NCBI GenBank assembly: GCA_035480575.1
Contig: DATIHR010000035.1
Location: forward strand, 1 to 56,454
Length of the DNA stretch: 56,454 nt
DNA from: PMNU01 sp035480575
GTDB lineage: Bacteria; Patescibacteriota; Saccharimonadia; Saccharimonadales; UBA4665
Direction: 5' to 3'
The notes beneath the pieces were generated by a model. It ran no database searches, was not told where the DNA came from, and saw only the letters and a list, made by a program, of their open reading frames with translations. A program made the position numbers and the translations under genes. Positions 42,100 through 50,107 of this stretch are shown piece by piece. Numbering within the stretch: position 1 is the stretch's first letter; every line of letters begins with the position of its first letter.

Positions 42100-43185
42100 A
42101 TGAGTTCACTGCAAATTGGCATTGTCGGCTTGCCTAATGTTGGCAAGTCTACCCTGTTTAATGCCCTTACTAACAACAATATTCTGGCGGCTAATTACCC
42201 GTTTGCCACTATAGAGCCCAACACCGGTATTGTGCCGGTACCGGACGAGCGTTTGCAAAAATTGGGCGAACTGTACAAAACACAAAAGATTGTACCCGCA
42301 ACTGTAACGTTCGTAGACATCGCCGGGCTAGTTGCCGGTGCTAGCAAGGGCGAAGGCCTAGGCAACCAATTTTTGGCACATATTCGCACCACCAACGCCA
42401 TTGTGCAGGTAGTGCGGGCGTTCCGCGACCCAAACGTCGTACATGTAGACGACGAGCACGACCCCAAAAAAGATATTGAGGTCATTAATACCGAGCTGGT
42501 ACTGGCAGATTTGCAGACCGTCGAACGCCGCCTGCCCAAACTGCAAAAAGAGGCCAAGGCTAACCCCAAGCTAAAATCAGAGGTTGAGGCGCTGGAGCGC
42601 GCCCAAACCCTATTAAATGATAATAAGCCGCTCTCGAGTGTACCCGATTTGGACCTTACCCCCCTTGCCGACTTGCAGCTGCTGACGGCCAAGCCAATAA
42701 TCTACCTATTTAATTTGGACGAGGCAGGGCTAAACGACGAGGCTAAGCAAGAGTGGCTCAAGGACTTAGTAGCCCCTGCCCGTGCGCTATTTGTATGCGC
42801 CAAGCTAGAGAGCGAGCTGCGCGAACTAGACGAAACCGACGCGAGCGAGCTGCTGGAAAGTTATGGCCAAAAAGAATCCGGCCTGATACAGCTGATTCAT
42901 ACCGCTTACGACGTGCTCGGCCTGCAAAGCTACCTAACCGCAGGCGAAAAAGAAGTGCGCGCCTGGACGATTAAAAAAGGGTCAACCGCCCCGCAAGCCG
43001 CAGGCGTAATCCACGGCGATTTTGAACGCGGCTTTATTGCTGCCGAAATTGTAGCCTACCACGATCTTATTGCTGCCGGATCCGAGCAAGCCGCCAAGGC
43101 CGCCGGCAAACTACGCACCGAGGGCAAAACCTACATAATGCAGCCGGACGATGTCGTAGAGTTCAGATTCAACGTCTCTAAGTAG
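42100..43185 (+). CDS. ychF: Redox-regulated ATPase YchF (Obg family)
   Basis: The 361-residue protein has an N-terminal G domain with P-loop GLPNVGKST (9-17), G3 region DIAGLV and the altered base-recognition motif NLDE (usual NKxD), which makes YchF prefer ATP. A coiled-coil insertion at about 125-195 and a C-terminal TGS domain (AWTIKKGSTAPQAAGVIHGDFERGFI) complete the standard plan. It binds ribosomes and is nearly universal. It is one of the few plus-strand genes. A hairpin repeat at 43193-43211 lies just after the stop. Confidence 0.96.
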   Translation: MSSLQIGIVGLPNVGKSTLFNALTNNNILAANYPFATIEPNTGIVPVPDERLQKLGELYKTQKIVPATVTFVDIAGLVAGASKGEGLGNQFLAHIRTTNAIVQVVRAFRDPNVVHVDDEHDPKKDIEVINTELVLADLQTVERRLPKLQKEAKANPKLKSEVEALERAQTLLNDNKPLSSVPDLDLTPLADLQLLTAKPIIYLFNLDEAGLNDEAKQEWLKDLVAPARALFVCAKLESELRELDETDASELLESYGQKESGLIQLIHTAYDVLGLQSYLTAGEKEVRAWTIKKGSTAPQAAGVIHGDFERGFIAAEIVAYHDLIAAGSEQAAKAAGKLRTEGKTYIMQPDDVVEFRFNVSK

Positions 43186-43192
43186 GAATGGA

Positions 43193-43211
43193 TTCCGGGC
43201 CAAGCCCGGAA
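43193..43211. repeat. REP-like palindrome 1
   Basis: TTCCGGGC and GCCCGGAA (8-bp arms, loop CAA) within GGATTCCGGG...CCCGGAACGAGG. It lies between the convergent ychF and PH-domain genes and could also end transcription. Three relatives occur at 44593, 44677 and 48310. Confidence 0.7.
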
Positions 43212-43217
43212 CGAGGG

Positions 43218-43787
43218 CTAATAAAATTTCGGATAGAGTCTGCGACGCATCAGCATGGGAACCCTCGTGTAGGGGTTGAGTGGTAACATGTGGTGCATTT
43301 GCCCCTGATTGGTGCCGCGCATTACGATGCCGCCCACTATTGGTGCTGCAGCCTGTTGCTGCTGGCCCTGTGGCTGGAACTGGCGCATTAAGTAATGCTG
43401 GCGCACTTCCATTACCTTTTGCTGTGTGTAGTTTAGAATGTTGCGGACCCGGGTCTGATTGTAAGCAGTAAACCTAAGCGTACGGTTTGGTGTAAGAATG
43501 CGGATCGTGCTGTTTAATAACCTAGCGCTAAAATCTATCTCGGCGATCATGTCAAAACGAATGTCTTCGAGTGTTAGGAACAGTGGTTTTCGGTCTACGA
43601 GCAGCAACCTATGGCTCGTGACACAAAGCAACGCGGTCCCACCCTCGTAGCGCCCGTTGGTGGCGCCAGCAATGATTTCGTCTGGCATTAAAATCTTTGC
43701 GAGTTCACGTATTTCCGGGCGGCCCCAGAAACGAAAATTGCTGCCGACTCGCTTCAGCTGCTCTTCTACGTAGTGTAGCGTTACCAT
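43218..43787 (-). CDS. PH-domain (YokE-like) protein
   Basis: The 189-residue protein has a YokE-like bacterial PH domain at about 20-120 (LMPDEIIAGATNGRYEGGTALLCVTSHRLLLVDRK, then ILTPNRTLRFTAYN). The C-terminal 60 residues are rich in Gln, Met, Arg and Pro and are probably disordered. No transmembrane helix is present. Such domains often control membrane-related responses, but the partner is unknown. The start has a clear AGGAGG ribosome site. Confidence 0.75.
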   Translation of the reverse strand: MVTLHYVEEQLKRVGSNFRFWGRPEIRELAKILMPDEIIAGATNGRYEGGTALLCVTSHRLLLVDRKPLFLTLEDIRFDMIAEIDFSARLLNSTIRILTPNRTLRFTAYNQTRVRNILNYTQQKVMEVRQHYLMRQFQPQGQQQQAAAPIVGGIVMRGTNQGQMHHMLPLNPYTRVPMLMRRRLYPKFY

Positions 43788-43880
43788 CGCACCTCCTTTT
43801 TTGTCTCAACTGTTCCCCAGTTGTACCTTTATCATAGGCCTTCCCTTGCAAGCCTACGGCAATGTTCATCACTAGATAGA

Positions 43881-43908
43881 TGCGATTTTAATCACATTGT
43901 GTGATAAT
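43881..43908 (+). promoter_or_regulatory. Crp-like operator and extended -10 before the regulator gene
   Basis: TGCGA-N6-TCACA (43881-43896) is close to the Crp/Fnr consensus TGTGA-N6-TCACA. It partly overlaps a second palindrome ATCACA-TTG-TGTGAT (43891-43905), whose right arm contains the -10 GATAAT (43903-43908) with TG three bases earlier. The site covers the promoter, so binding would repress: autoregulation is inferred. The -10 ends eight bases before the ATG. Confidence 0.5.
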
Positions 43909-43916
43909 GTATCTGT

Positions 43917-44567
43917 ATGTTGACGGACGAAAGTCAGAGAATCGCTCTCGTCAACCTGTTCCACCAAGGAACACGGCTAGTGTACGAGAAAGGTGAGTTT
44001 GTAGTACGCCCCGGCGGGCCGCCGCAAGGGGTATTTTACATTTTAAGCGGGCTGGTTAAAGCATACGATATTACCAAGTATGGCGAAGAAAACTTGCTTA
44101 TTATCCGTAAACCAGGCGAAATACTAGGCCTTACCTGGGCATTAACCGGCCTAGACCGCCACATTATTTACTCTACCCTCGCTCCGACCACTCTGCTGCA
44201 AATCAGCCGCGAGCAATTTACCGACTTTTTAAAAACCAATCCTAACGCCGCGCTACCCCTGCTAGACATGCTGGTTAATATGTACCGCATGCACTCAGAG
44301 CGCATTTTAAACCTAGAGTACCGTACGGTGCGCGAACGGTTGGTGTCGTTTTTGCTGTCCAATGCGCGCCGTTTTGGCCGCGAAACACCGGAGGGTTTAG
44401 TGCTAGACGTACCGCTCAGGCACCAAGACATAGCCAGCTCCATAAGCGCCACACGCGAAACAACTGGCCGCGAGCTGTCGGCACTGGAGCGTCAGGGCGT
44501 ACTAACCAGCGCACAGTCGATTATCACTATAAAAGACATGCCAAAACTCCGAAAATATTTAGAATAA
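43917..44567 (+). CDS. Crp/Fnr family transcription regulator
   Basis: The 216-residue protein has a cyclic-nucleotide-binding-type beta barrel (about 10-115; GGPPQGVFYILSGLVKAYD, FLKTNP), a dimer helix and a C-terminal winged helix with recognition sequence RHQDIASSISATRETTGRELSALERQGVL. No Cys cluster for an iron-sulfur centre is present, so it is not a classical Fnr. The ligand is unknown. No Shine-Dalgarno precedes the ATG, which fits a leaderless transcript. It is followed by two REP-like palindromes. Confidence 0.9.
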   Translation: MLTDESQRIALVNLFHQGTRLVYEKGEFVVRPGGPPQGVFYILSGLVKAYDITKYGEENLLIIRKPGEILGLTWALTGLDRHIIYSTLAPTTLLQISREQFTDFLKTNPNAALPLLDMLVNMYRMHSERILNLEYRTVRERLVSFLLSNARRFGRETPEGLVLDVPLRHQDIASSISATRETTGRELSALERQGVLTSAQSIITIKDMPKLRKYLE

Positions 44568-44592
44568 CGTCTCCGACGCCACAGACGCGTCA

Positions 44593-44610
44593 TCCCGGCG
44601 AACGCCGGGA
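44593..44610. repeat. REP-like palindrome 2
   Basis: TCCCGGCG/CGCCGGGA with a two-base loop, within CGTCATCCCGG...GGGACCCA. The flanks are the reverse complement of those of palindrome 3, so 2 and 3 form an inverted pair 67 bases apart. Confidence 0.7.
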
Positions 44611-44676
44611 CCCAATCAGATTAAATAGAGGAGTCCTTATATATTTACGCCAAAGAAATGATTGTATCGATTTTGG

Positions 44677-44697
44677 ATTCCGGGGCAAGCCCGGAAT
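44677..44697. repeat. REP-like palindrome 3
   Basis: ATTCCGGG/CCCGGAAT with a five-base loop, within TTGGATTCCGG...GGAATGACGAGG. It lies just before the end of the PRTase-like gene and after the regulator gene. Confidence 0.75.
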
Positions 44698-44710
44698 GAC
44701 GAGGATAAGC

Positions 44711-45370
44711 TTACGCTTTCCAGTGGCCGATGAGTTCGTCTATCGTTTTCACGACGAGTGCATGCGATGGTATGTCTTGTTTATCGTAGTAGTGATTGGT
44801 AGATATATAATCCTCGACAACGCTTAAACAATAAATTTCATCGGCCAGTACGTGCATGCGGTCTACCGCCAGTACGCTGGCAAGCGGTGTGGCAATAATC
44901 AGCCGCTGCAAGGGTATAGGTTTTAGAAACTCCAATGCAATATCTATAGAAAACCCGTTACTTAATCCATCTGACACCAAAATAACCACGTGGTCTTTTA
45001 AAAGATCGCGCCGGATTAACCCGCCCTTGCCGACCAACCTGTGCAAGTTTTGCATGTGCGTCATTTTTTCTTGTTCGATAAGACCGCGGTACTCAGATAT
45101 CATGTCTTCCAGCTCGCCGGGGCTGTAGGCTTTGTTGTAGCTAAACGACCCGTCCTGGGTAATACCGGCAATGGGGTCTGGCTCGCGCGGCAACTCGATA
45201 GGTTCGGTCATGAGCATCGTAAGCACGCACTTCAGTTTGAGGGCAATTTGCGCACCAACCATTACGCTGCCGTCGCTTAAGGCGACTACAGCGCACTTCT
45301 TTTTTTGGTATTTTTTACCAATTTGTTCGGCGAGTTTTTGCCCGGCTTCAACACGGCTTGCGAAGTACAT
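44711..45370 (-). CDS. Phosphoribosyltransferase-family protein
   Basis: The 219-residue protein begins YFASRVEAGQKLAEQIGKKY, typical of type I PRTase-like proteins such as those annotated as predicted phosphoribosyltransferases. The PRPP-loop equivalent is VVILVSDGLSNGFS, where active enzymes have VDDG-x-A/S-T-G; the first acid is replaced by Ser. An inserted hood lies between about 60 and 130. Base specificity cannot be predicted, and the altered loop makes activity uncertain. A -10-like TACACT lies 10 bases before the ATG. Confidence 0.75.
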   Translation of the reverse strand: MYFASRVEAGQKLAEQIGKKYQKKKCAVVALSDGSVMVGAQIALKLKCVLTMLMTEPIELPREPDPIAGITQDGSFSYNKAYSPGELEDMISEYRGLIEQEKMTHMQNLHRLVGKGGLIRRDLLKDHVVILVSDGLSNGFSIDIALEFLKPIPLQRLIIATPLASVLAVDRMHVLADEIYCLSVVEDYISTNHYYDKQDIPSHALVVKTIDELIGHWKA

Positions 45371-45418
45371 ATGTGCTCACAGTGTAGCACGGGTGTACTA
45401 CGCCAGCACGCGCGTGCA

Positions 45419-45931
45419 CTAAACTGTATGCGCGGGTTCGGCAAGCAAGTTCGGTAGCCGTAGATACGCATCTACCACACGGTCAACAAGGGAGTGTGGC
45501 CTCATATACAACGATGCATCCTGGATAGGGCTGGCGGACTTCAATAGCGAAGCCAATCGCGTGGCTTCCGCTGTATCGTAGGGTAACGGCCGATTCTGCA
45601 ATACATCCCAGTACACAAGGTCTTCTGTTGTCTTAGGATCTTGGCGCCACATAATAAGCGGACCATCTTCTAAATCCCTCGCCGAATAACGCACATCACC
45701 AAAAGCTGCCGCCGGCCCCAGCCACTGTGTTACAAAAAGTAACCTGCGTTTACCATGCTCGTATGCCACAAGGTCAACAAGCGCAGTAACCGTATCGTAT
45801 TCATTCGGATGACGCACATAATGCCACTCTATGAAGGGATTGTCCTTAGAACTAACGTCGGTCAGTGCTTCAATACAACCAGTCATTACAGCCAACTGAG
45901 GCAGCGGCGCTTCTACGGTATTTTTAGACAT
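45419..45931 (-). CDS. Protein of unknown function
   Basis: The 170-residue soluble protein has an alpha/beta look with a beta-hairpin core (VTALVDLVAYEHGKRRLLFVTQW...GPLIMWRQDP) and a helical end. No motif is recognised. It follows tlyA by 35 bases in the same direction and may be the last gene of the ribosomal-protein operon, though a -10-like TATACT lies in the gap. Confidence 0.55.
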   Translation of the reverse strand: MSKNTVEAPLPQLAVMTGCIEALTDVSSKDNPFIEWHYVRHPNEYDTVTALVDLVAYEHGKRRLLFVTQWLGPAAAFGDVRYSARDLEDGPLIMWRQDPKTTEDLVYWDVLQNRPLPYDTAEATRLASLLKSASPIQDASLYMRPHSLVDRVVDAYLRLPNLLAEPAHTV

Positions 45932-45966
45932 ATGCGTTGCAGTATATCACCTATAGTGGAAACGAG

Positions 45967-46686
45967 TTAAAACTTCTTGAGCAGATAAAATCGCTCTAGG
46001 TTGCCTTTGGCGCCGGCAATTTCGCTGTCGGCCTTGTCGGCAATTACAAAATGTTGCCGTACCCACGTTTCGAAATCTTTTAATATATCGCGACGCATGC
46101 GGTCGTTTTTAATAACGCCTTTGTGCTTTAGGTTACTGGCAATCGCCTCGAACTGTGGTTTTACCATGGCGATAATTTGCGTGTCCCTACTGCACAGGCC
46201 TGCAATGTGGGGCAATATGTCGCGCAGGGATATAAACGAAACATCAATGACGACCATATCTGGTGTACTTGATAGCTCGTGCATGTCCCGGATGTCGGTT
46301 TGTTCGTGCAGTTCAATGGCCGGATTGCCATGCAAGCTGGGGTGCAGTTGGTCGGTGCCCACCTCTACGGCGATCACCTTGCGCGCCCCGTGCTGGAGCG
46401 CGTAATCGGTAAAACCGCCAGTAGAACTACCTACGTCTAACATTACTTTATCTTTAAATTCCAGTCGTAAAGCCCCTGCTACCGATGCCAGTTTAAGACC
46501 CGCCCGGCTAACGTATTGTTCGGTAGCGGTAAGCACAATTGTGGCGCCGCTATCCACCAAAAAACCGGCTTTGGTAACTACCCGGCCGTCCACCTGCACT
46601 TTGCCTAGGCGTATCCAGCTTTCGGCTTGGCTGCGCGTTAGCACCAACCCCTTTGCAACTACTGTTTGGTCGAGCCGTGCTTTCAT
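45967..46686 (-). CDS. tlyA: TlyA-family rRNA 2'-O-methyltransferase
   Basis: The 239-residue protein has an N-terminal S4 RNA-binding domain (1-60; LDQTVVAKGLVLTRSQAESWI) and an FtsJ-like Rossmann methyltransferase. YVSRAGLKL and the SAM motif DVGSSTGGFTDYALQHGA are diagnostic of TlyA, which methylates cytidines of 16S and 23S rRNA in mycobacteria (C1409/C1920). The start overlaps the previous gene by four bases. It is placed in a translation operon, which suits an rRNA role better than the old haemolysin label. Confidence 0.9.
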   Translation of the reverse strand: MKARLDQTVVAKGLVLTRSQAESWIRLGKVQVDGRVVTKAGFLVDSGATIVLTATEQYVSRAGLKLASVAGALRLEFKDKVMLDVGSSTGGFTDYALQHGARKVIAVEVGTDQLHPSLHGNPAIELHEQTDIRDMHELSSTPDMVVIDVSFISLRDILPHIAGLCSRDTQIIAMVKPQFEAIASNLKHKGVIKNDRMRRDILKDFETWVRQHFVIADKADSEIAGAKGNLERFYLLKKF

Positions 46687-47159
46687 GAGTGTTTGGCAAT
46701 AATGAGGTTAATGATGTCTGTTGTGGAGTACGCCTTTTGCTGTAGGTCCGTAACCACAATACTCTCGGGCAACGCCGTCCGCCAAGCGGCAATATCATGG
46801 TGTGGCGCGGTATCAATACACACAATGTCAGGCTTAAGCTTAGTGCCAAGGCGCCAGAACGCCGTATCGTAATCGCCCCCACGCCACTTGCCCAGCACCA
46901 CATAGTCTACAAACCTTAGGGAGTCCACCAAGGCCAGCCGATGGCTTTCCGGCATAATCGGGCGCTCCCAGCCCTTATGATTACGGACCTTTAAATCGTC
47001 GTTTACCGCCACTACCAGCACGTCGCCTTGCTTTTTGGCCCAGGCTAGGTGCAGCAAATGCCCTGCGTGCAGCAAATCGTACGTGCCGATAGCAAATACT
47101 AGCCGTTGCCCCCTGTGCCGGGTACGCAGCGTAACCATATCTGCTTCGGTAACGATCAT
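46683..47159 (-). CDS. Cytidylyl/adenylyltransferase-family enzyme
   Basis: The 158-residue single-domain protein has GTYDLLHAGHLLHLAWAKK with the HxGH signature at 32-35 and a C-terminal AYSTTDIINLI matching the STT/S-x-I-I motif of the TagD/RfaE-C branch. It would activate a sugar, alcohol or similar phosphate as a CDP or ADP derivative. The substrate cannot be told. The gene lies between efp and tlyA, starting two bases after the efp stop. Confidence 0.82.
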   Translation of the reverse strand: MIVTEADMVTLRTRHRGQRLVFAIGTYDLLHAGHLLHLAWAKKQGDVLVVAVNDDLKVRNHKGWERPIMPESHRLALVDSLRFVDYVVLGKWRGGDYDTAFWRLGTKLKPDIVCIDTAPHHDIAAWRTALPESIVVTDLQQKAYSTTDIINLIIAKHS

Positions 47160-47161
47160 TA

Positions 47162-47728
47162 CTATTCCTTTACACGCTCGCGGTAGGCGCCGGTGGCGGT
47201 ATCTACCGATATAACATCGCCGGTTTTAACGAATGCCGGCACGCGGATGGTAATGCCGGTTTCGAGGGTAGCGTCCTTAGTTACTGCGTTGGCAGTATCG
47301 CCCTTAACAACGCTTTCGGCGTAAGTAACTTTGAGGGGTACATTTTTGGGTAGTTCGACATTAATGGGGCGGCCGTCAAAAAACTGCAGTTGCAGGCGAT
47401 CGCCTTCTTTTATATAGCCCGCGCCATCGCCTACTAGGTCGGCCGGCACTTCGAACTGCTCGAACGTATCTTCGTTCATAAAGAAGAACGTGTTGCCATC
47501 CGAGTACAAGTACTGCACCTTTTGGTTCGCTACATCCGCCGTATCCAGTTGTTCGTTACCTTTAAAGGTTTTTTCCAGCACCTTGCCGTCTATAAGGCTT
47601 TTGATGCGGACGTTTACAATCGAACCGCCGCGGCCCATAACCTTCTGGTTGTATTCAACGACGCGGTACGGGATACCTTCGTATTGGAAGATAGTGCCTT
47701 TTTTAAGTTCAGTGATGCTTAATGCCAT
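47162..47728 (-). CDS. efp: Elongation factor P
   Basis: The 188-residue protein has the three beta-barrel domains of EF-P, which relieves ribosome stalling at proline stretches. KOW-like domain I is followed by an OB domain (YLYSDGNTFFFMNEDTFEQF) and a C-terminal OB fold ending SVDTATGAYRERV. The tip residue that is modified in many bacteria (Lys34 in E. coli) is Arg33 here, in VMGRGGSIV. EarP-type rhamnosylation needs an Arg, but no earP or rhamnose genes are in the window. Several encoded proteins are proline-rich, so EF-P is likely needed. Confidence 0.95.
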   Translation of the reverse strand: MALSITELKKGTIFQYEGIPYRVVEYNQKVMGRGGSIVNVRIKSLIDGKVLEKTFKGNEQLDTADVANQKVQYLYSDGNTFFFMNEDTFEQFEVPADLVGDGAGYIKEGDRLQLQFFDGRPINVELPKNVPLKVTYAESVVKGDTANAVTKDATLETGITIRVPAFVKTGDVISVDTATGAYRERVKE

Positions 47729-47730
47729 GA

Positions 47731-48066
47731 TTACTCCTTTAGTTCTGCCCTCAGCACATCAATCGTTGCCGAGATAATTGCCATATCGGCAGCACCGAAT
47801 ATCCCCAATGAGCCTGTTGCTAGCAGCAGGCGCTCCAGCTCGGCCAAACCTGTGGCGGTGGCTTTGCCACGCACGTTCTGCTCGGCTTTAGTTTCGGATA
47901 GGCCGTAGTCACGGACGTCCAACCGCAGGTCGCCTAACTGCCGCTTTAAAGCACGAACGAGCTCGCGCTCGGTTGGCGGCAGTGAATCGACATCGGTACC
48001 GCGCAGCCGGGACTGCACGAGGCCCTGGATGTCTTTGGCCAGTTCAAACGGCGATCGCTGTTCCAC
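47731..48066 (-). CDS. Small helical protein in the ribosomal operon
   Basis: The 111-residue protein is mostly helical and charged, with no membrane segment or known motif. It sits 14 bases after rpsR and two bases before efp, so it is tightly co-transcribed with translation genes. A role in translation is inferred only from position. Confidence 0.65.
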   Translation of the reverse strand: MEQRSPFELAKDIQGLVQSRLRGTDVDSLPPTERELVRALKRQLGDLRLDVRDYGLSETKAEQNVRGKATATGLAELERLLLATGSLGIFGAADMAIISATIDVLRAELKE

Positions 48067-48080
48067 CCGCTGTATACCCT

Positions 48081-48284
48081 CTAGTTATTTGCTACAAATG
48101 GTAGCAGGCCAATGTGCCGTGCGCGCTTGATAGCGGTTGCAAGCCGGCGCTGCTGGCTTTCAGTTAGACCCGTCTTTTTGCGGGTCTCGATTTGGCCGTA
48201 CATGTTTACAAACCGTTGCAAGGTCTTTACGTCCTTGTAGTCGAAATACGGTACATCTGTTTTGTGCTTAAAAATCTTTGCCAT
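48081..48284 (-). CDS. rpsR: 30S ribosomal protein S18
   Basis: The 67-residue protein has the S18 signature: PYFDYKDVKTLQRFVNMYGQIETRKKTGLTESQQRRLATAIKRARHIGLLPF, read in parts as FDYKDV, LQRF and TGL-x-x-x-QQR. It pairs with S6 on the 30S platform. A ribosome site AGAAGGAAA precedes the ATG. It forms the classic rpsF-ssb-rpsR operon. Confidence 0.97.
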   Translation of the reverse strand: MAKIFKHKTDVPYFDYKDVKTLQRFVNMYGQIETRKKTGLTESQQRRLATAIKRARHIGLLPFVANN

Positions 48285-48309
48285 AGTAATTTCCTTCTAA
48301 ATTGATTGG

Positions 48310-48330
48310 ATTCCGGATCCAGTCCGGAAT
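48310..48330. repeat. REP-like palindrome 4
   Basis: ATTCCGGA/TCCGGAAT with a five-base loop, within TTGGATTCCGG...GGAATGACG. It lies in the 74-base gap between ssb and rpsR inside the operon, so it cannot be a full terminator; it may affect mRNA decay or partial termination. Confidence 0.7.
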
Positions 48331-48358
48331 GACGCGTATATGTTGCTCGGATAATGAG

Positions 48359-48850
48359 CTAAAACGGAATGTCGTCGAGATTGATGGGCTCATCGCCGAT
48401 GTCTTCGACGACGTCATCCTTCTTTTTGGGTGCCGGACGGCTGGAGCTGGGTGCGGATGATCCGCCACCTGCGCCGCTTTCGGCGTAGCTGCCGCCGCCG
48501 CTATTGCCCCCGCCTTCGCCGCGGCTGTCTACAAACGTCACGTCGCTTGCCAGTACTTCTACTTTGCTGCGCTTTTGACCCTCTTGTTCCCAGCTACGGC
48601 TTTGCAAACGACCCTGGACGAGCGCTCGCCGACCCTTAGAAAGGTACTGGCTCACGCGTTCTGCAAGCGGGCCCCACGCTACGCAGTCTATATAGTCGGT
48701 AGCTTCCTGCCATTCGCCGTTTTGGGCTTTGTAGGCACGGTTAAGTGCCAAGCTAAAGCTACAAACGCTTTGGCCGCTGGGGGTCTGCCGGAGTTCCGGA
48801 TCCCGTGTTAAGTTGCCCAATAGTATGACTTGGTTCACGCTGCGTGCCAT
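48359..48850 (-). CDS. ssb: Single-stranded DNA-binding protein
   Basis: The 163-residue protein has an OB fold (1-110; VNQVILLGNLTRDPELRQTPSGQSV, then ATDYIDCVAWGPLAERVSQYLSKG), a Gly/Ser/Pro-rich linker and the acidic tail LDDIPF, which recruits repair and replication partners. Length and plan are normal. It lies between rpsF and rpsR. Confidence 0.96.
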   Translation of the reverse strand: MARSVNQVILLGNLTRDPELRQTPSGQSVCSFSLALNRAYKAQNGEWQEATDYIDCVAWGPLAERVSQYLSKGRRALVQGRLQSRSWEQEGQKRSKVEVLASDVTFVDSRGEGGGNSGGGSYAESGAGGGSSAPSSSRPAPKKKDDVVEDIGDEPINLDDIPF

Positions 48851-48906
48851 AGTCGTACCCCTCCTTTTTAGGCGCCGGTAATCACCGATGCGCCTGCTTA
48901 GTTAAC

Positions 48907-49293
48907 TTACGATTCTTCCGATTTTTCTTCATCAGACGTGGCAGTTTCACCACGTTCAGCTGCCTTTTTGGCCTTCTCGGCCTTTAGGGCCTCTGCCTTA
49001 GCAATAGCCTTTAGGTCGGGACGAGTAATCAGAAAACGGATTACTTCGTCGGTAATGTTTAAGGTAGCCTCTATTTTACGAACGCTTTCGGCTGGTATAT
49101 CTAGTGTGTAAAACACATACACGGCTGATTCGTTCTTTTTAATTGGGTATGCCAGCTTACGCTTACCCCAATTATCAACGTTTGTTACTTTACCTTTGTT
49201 GTCGGTAAAGATTTTTTCGACCTTAGTGGTCGCCTTGTCCAGGTCTATTTCTAGATCTGGATGGTACAGTACTGCTATTTCGTACTGGTTCAC
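48907..49293 (-). CDS. rpsF: 30S ribosomal protein S6
   Basis: The 128-residue protein has the ferredoxin-like S6 fold (NQYEIAVLYHPDLE, WGKRKLAYPIKKNESAVYVFY, DEVIRFLITR) and a Lys/Glu/Ala-rich C-terminal tail of about 30 residues. It starts with GTG at 49293, chosen because AGGAGG stands at the right distance upstream. First gene of the operon. Confidence 0.96.
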   Translation of the reverse strand: MNQYEIAVLYHPDLEIDLDKATTKVEKIFTDNKGKVTNVDNWGKRKLAYPIKKNESAVYVFYTLDIPAESVRKIEATLNITDEVIRFLITRPDLKAIAKAEALKAEKAKKAAERGETATSDEEKSEES

Positions 49294-49415
49294 TATATTT
49301 TCCTCCTATGGAATCCCCTGACCTATTTATTAAGGTTGGGATGTATCCTGACGTTTCAGGACACAGGTTAGTTAATAACAGAGGTGATTATACTATTTAT
49401 CAACCCTTCTAGCAA
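49294..49415 (-). promoter_or_regulatory. Promoter and leader of the rpsF operon
   Basis: TTGCTA (49410-49415) and TATAAT (49387-49392) are 17 bases apart, the best sigma-70-like promoter in the window. The transcript would have a leader of about 87 bases. It holds a hairpin (TCCTGA/TCAGGA, 49346-49351 with 49356-49361, extendable by TGT/ACA) and an AACCT/AGGT pairing around 49321-49336. Leaders of rpsF in many bacteria bind the S6:S18 complex for feedback control; whether the hairpin here is that element is inferred. Confidence 0.6.
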
Positions 49416-49419
49416 GTAC

Positions 49420-50079
49420 CTATGCAGCTAGGGCATGGTATGTGTCTGAACCAGTAAGCGCAGAATGGCCGGTGTGGTGCACCAAAAAATTGTTGGCTGG
49501 CTCATCGAGCCCTATTTCCTGAGCGCGATCCGCAAGATAACTTCTATCTATAGTGTACCGGTGGGCTATATGAACCATGTCCAGCGCGTCTTGTTTACCC
49601 GCTCCCTGCCGGCGCATAACTGCCTTGGCAAGCACGGTATCGGCAGGGTTGGCCATAAAGACAGAAGTGCCGTGCACGCCATAATGGCGCCGCGCGTTTG
49701 CCGCCAGTGGCGTCATGGCCAAGTGGTATCGTCCGCCAAGTCGACTATACATCGGTGCTGGTTGCATCAGCTGCACCGCAGTACCGTCGATAACTGCCGT
49801 AGCCTCACGTGTGCTAAGTTGAACACTGTCGCCGTCGACACATTGAATAGCCACGTGGCACTCGTTGTCCAAGCGGGCATTCGGTAGTAAAGAAGCCGCG
49901 GCATCGAATGAGCCTTCGGAAAGGAGCAGATCGATATCTGCAGTTTCCCGCACGCCAGCAGTCTTTAATACAAAGCCCGAAAATATACCCCACGAAACGT
50001 CTTCCCGATTCAGACGGTCTAGGTAGCGCAGTATATTTGGATGTTCGGCCCCCCAACCCTTAAGTGCGGCGTGTACCAT
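49420..50079 (-). CDS. Nucleotidyltransferase-fold protein
   Basis: The 219-residue protein has WGIFSGFVLKTAGVRETADIDLLLSEGSFDAAASLL near residue 30-65. This follows the minimal nucleotidyltransferase pattern (Gly near the first helix, then a D-x-D pair in a strand: ADIDLLL). A later segment NPADTVLAKAVMRRQGAGKQDALDMV resembles the helical part of AbiEii/MNT-type proteins. Targets are unknown. A perfect 12-bp inverted repeat upstream suggests regulation. No partner toxin or HEPN gene is adjacent. Confidence 0.62.
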   Translation of the reverse strand: MVHAALKGWGAEHPNILRYLDRLNREDVSWGIFSGFVLKTAGVRETADIDLLLSEGSFDAAASLLPNARLDNECHVAIQCVDGDSVQLSTREATAVIDGTAVQLMQPAPMYSRLGGRYHLAMTPLAANARRHYGVHGTSVFMANPADTVLAKAVMRRQGAGKQDALDMVHIAHRYTIDRSYLADRAQEIGLDEPANNFLVHHTGHSALTGSDTYHALAA

Positions 50080-50107
50080 GAATAGCCTTCCTATAACAAA
50101 ATGTATA

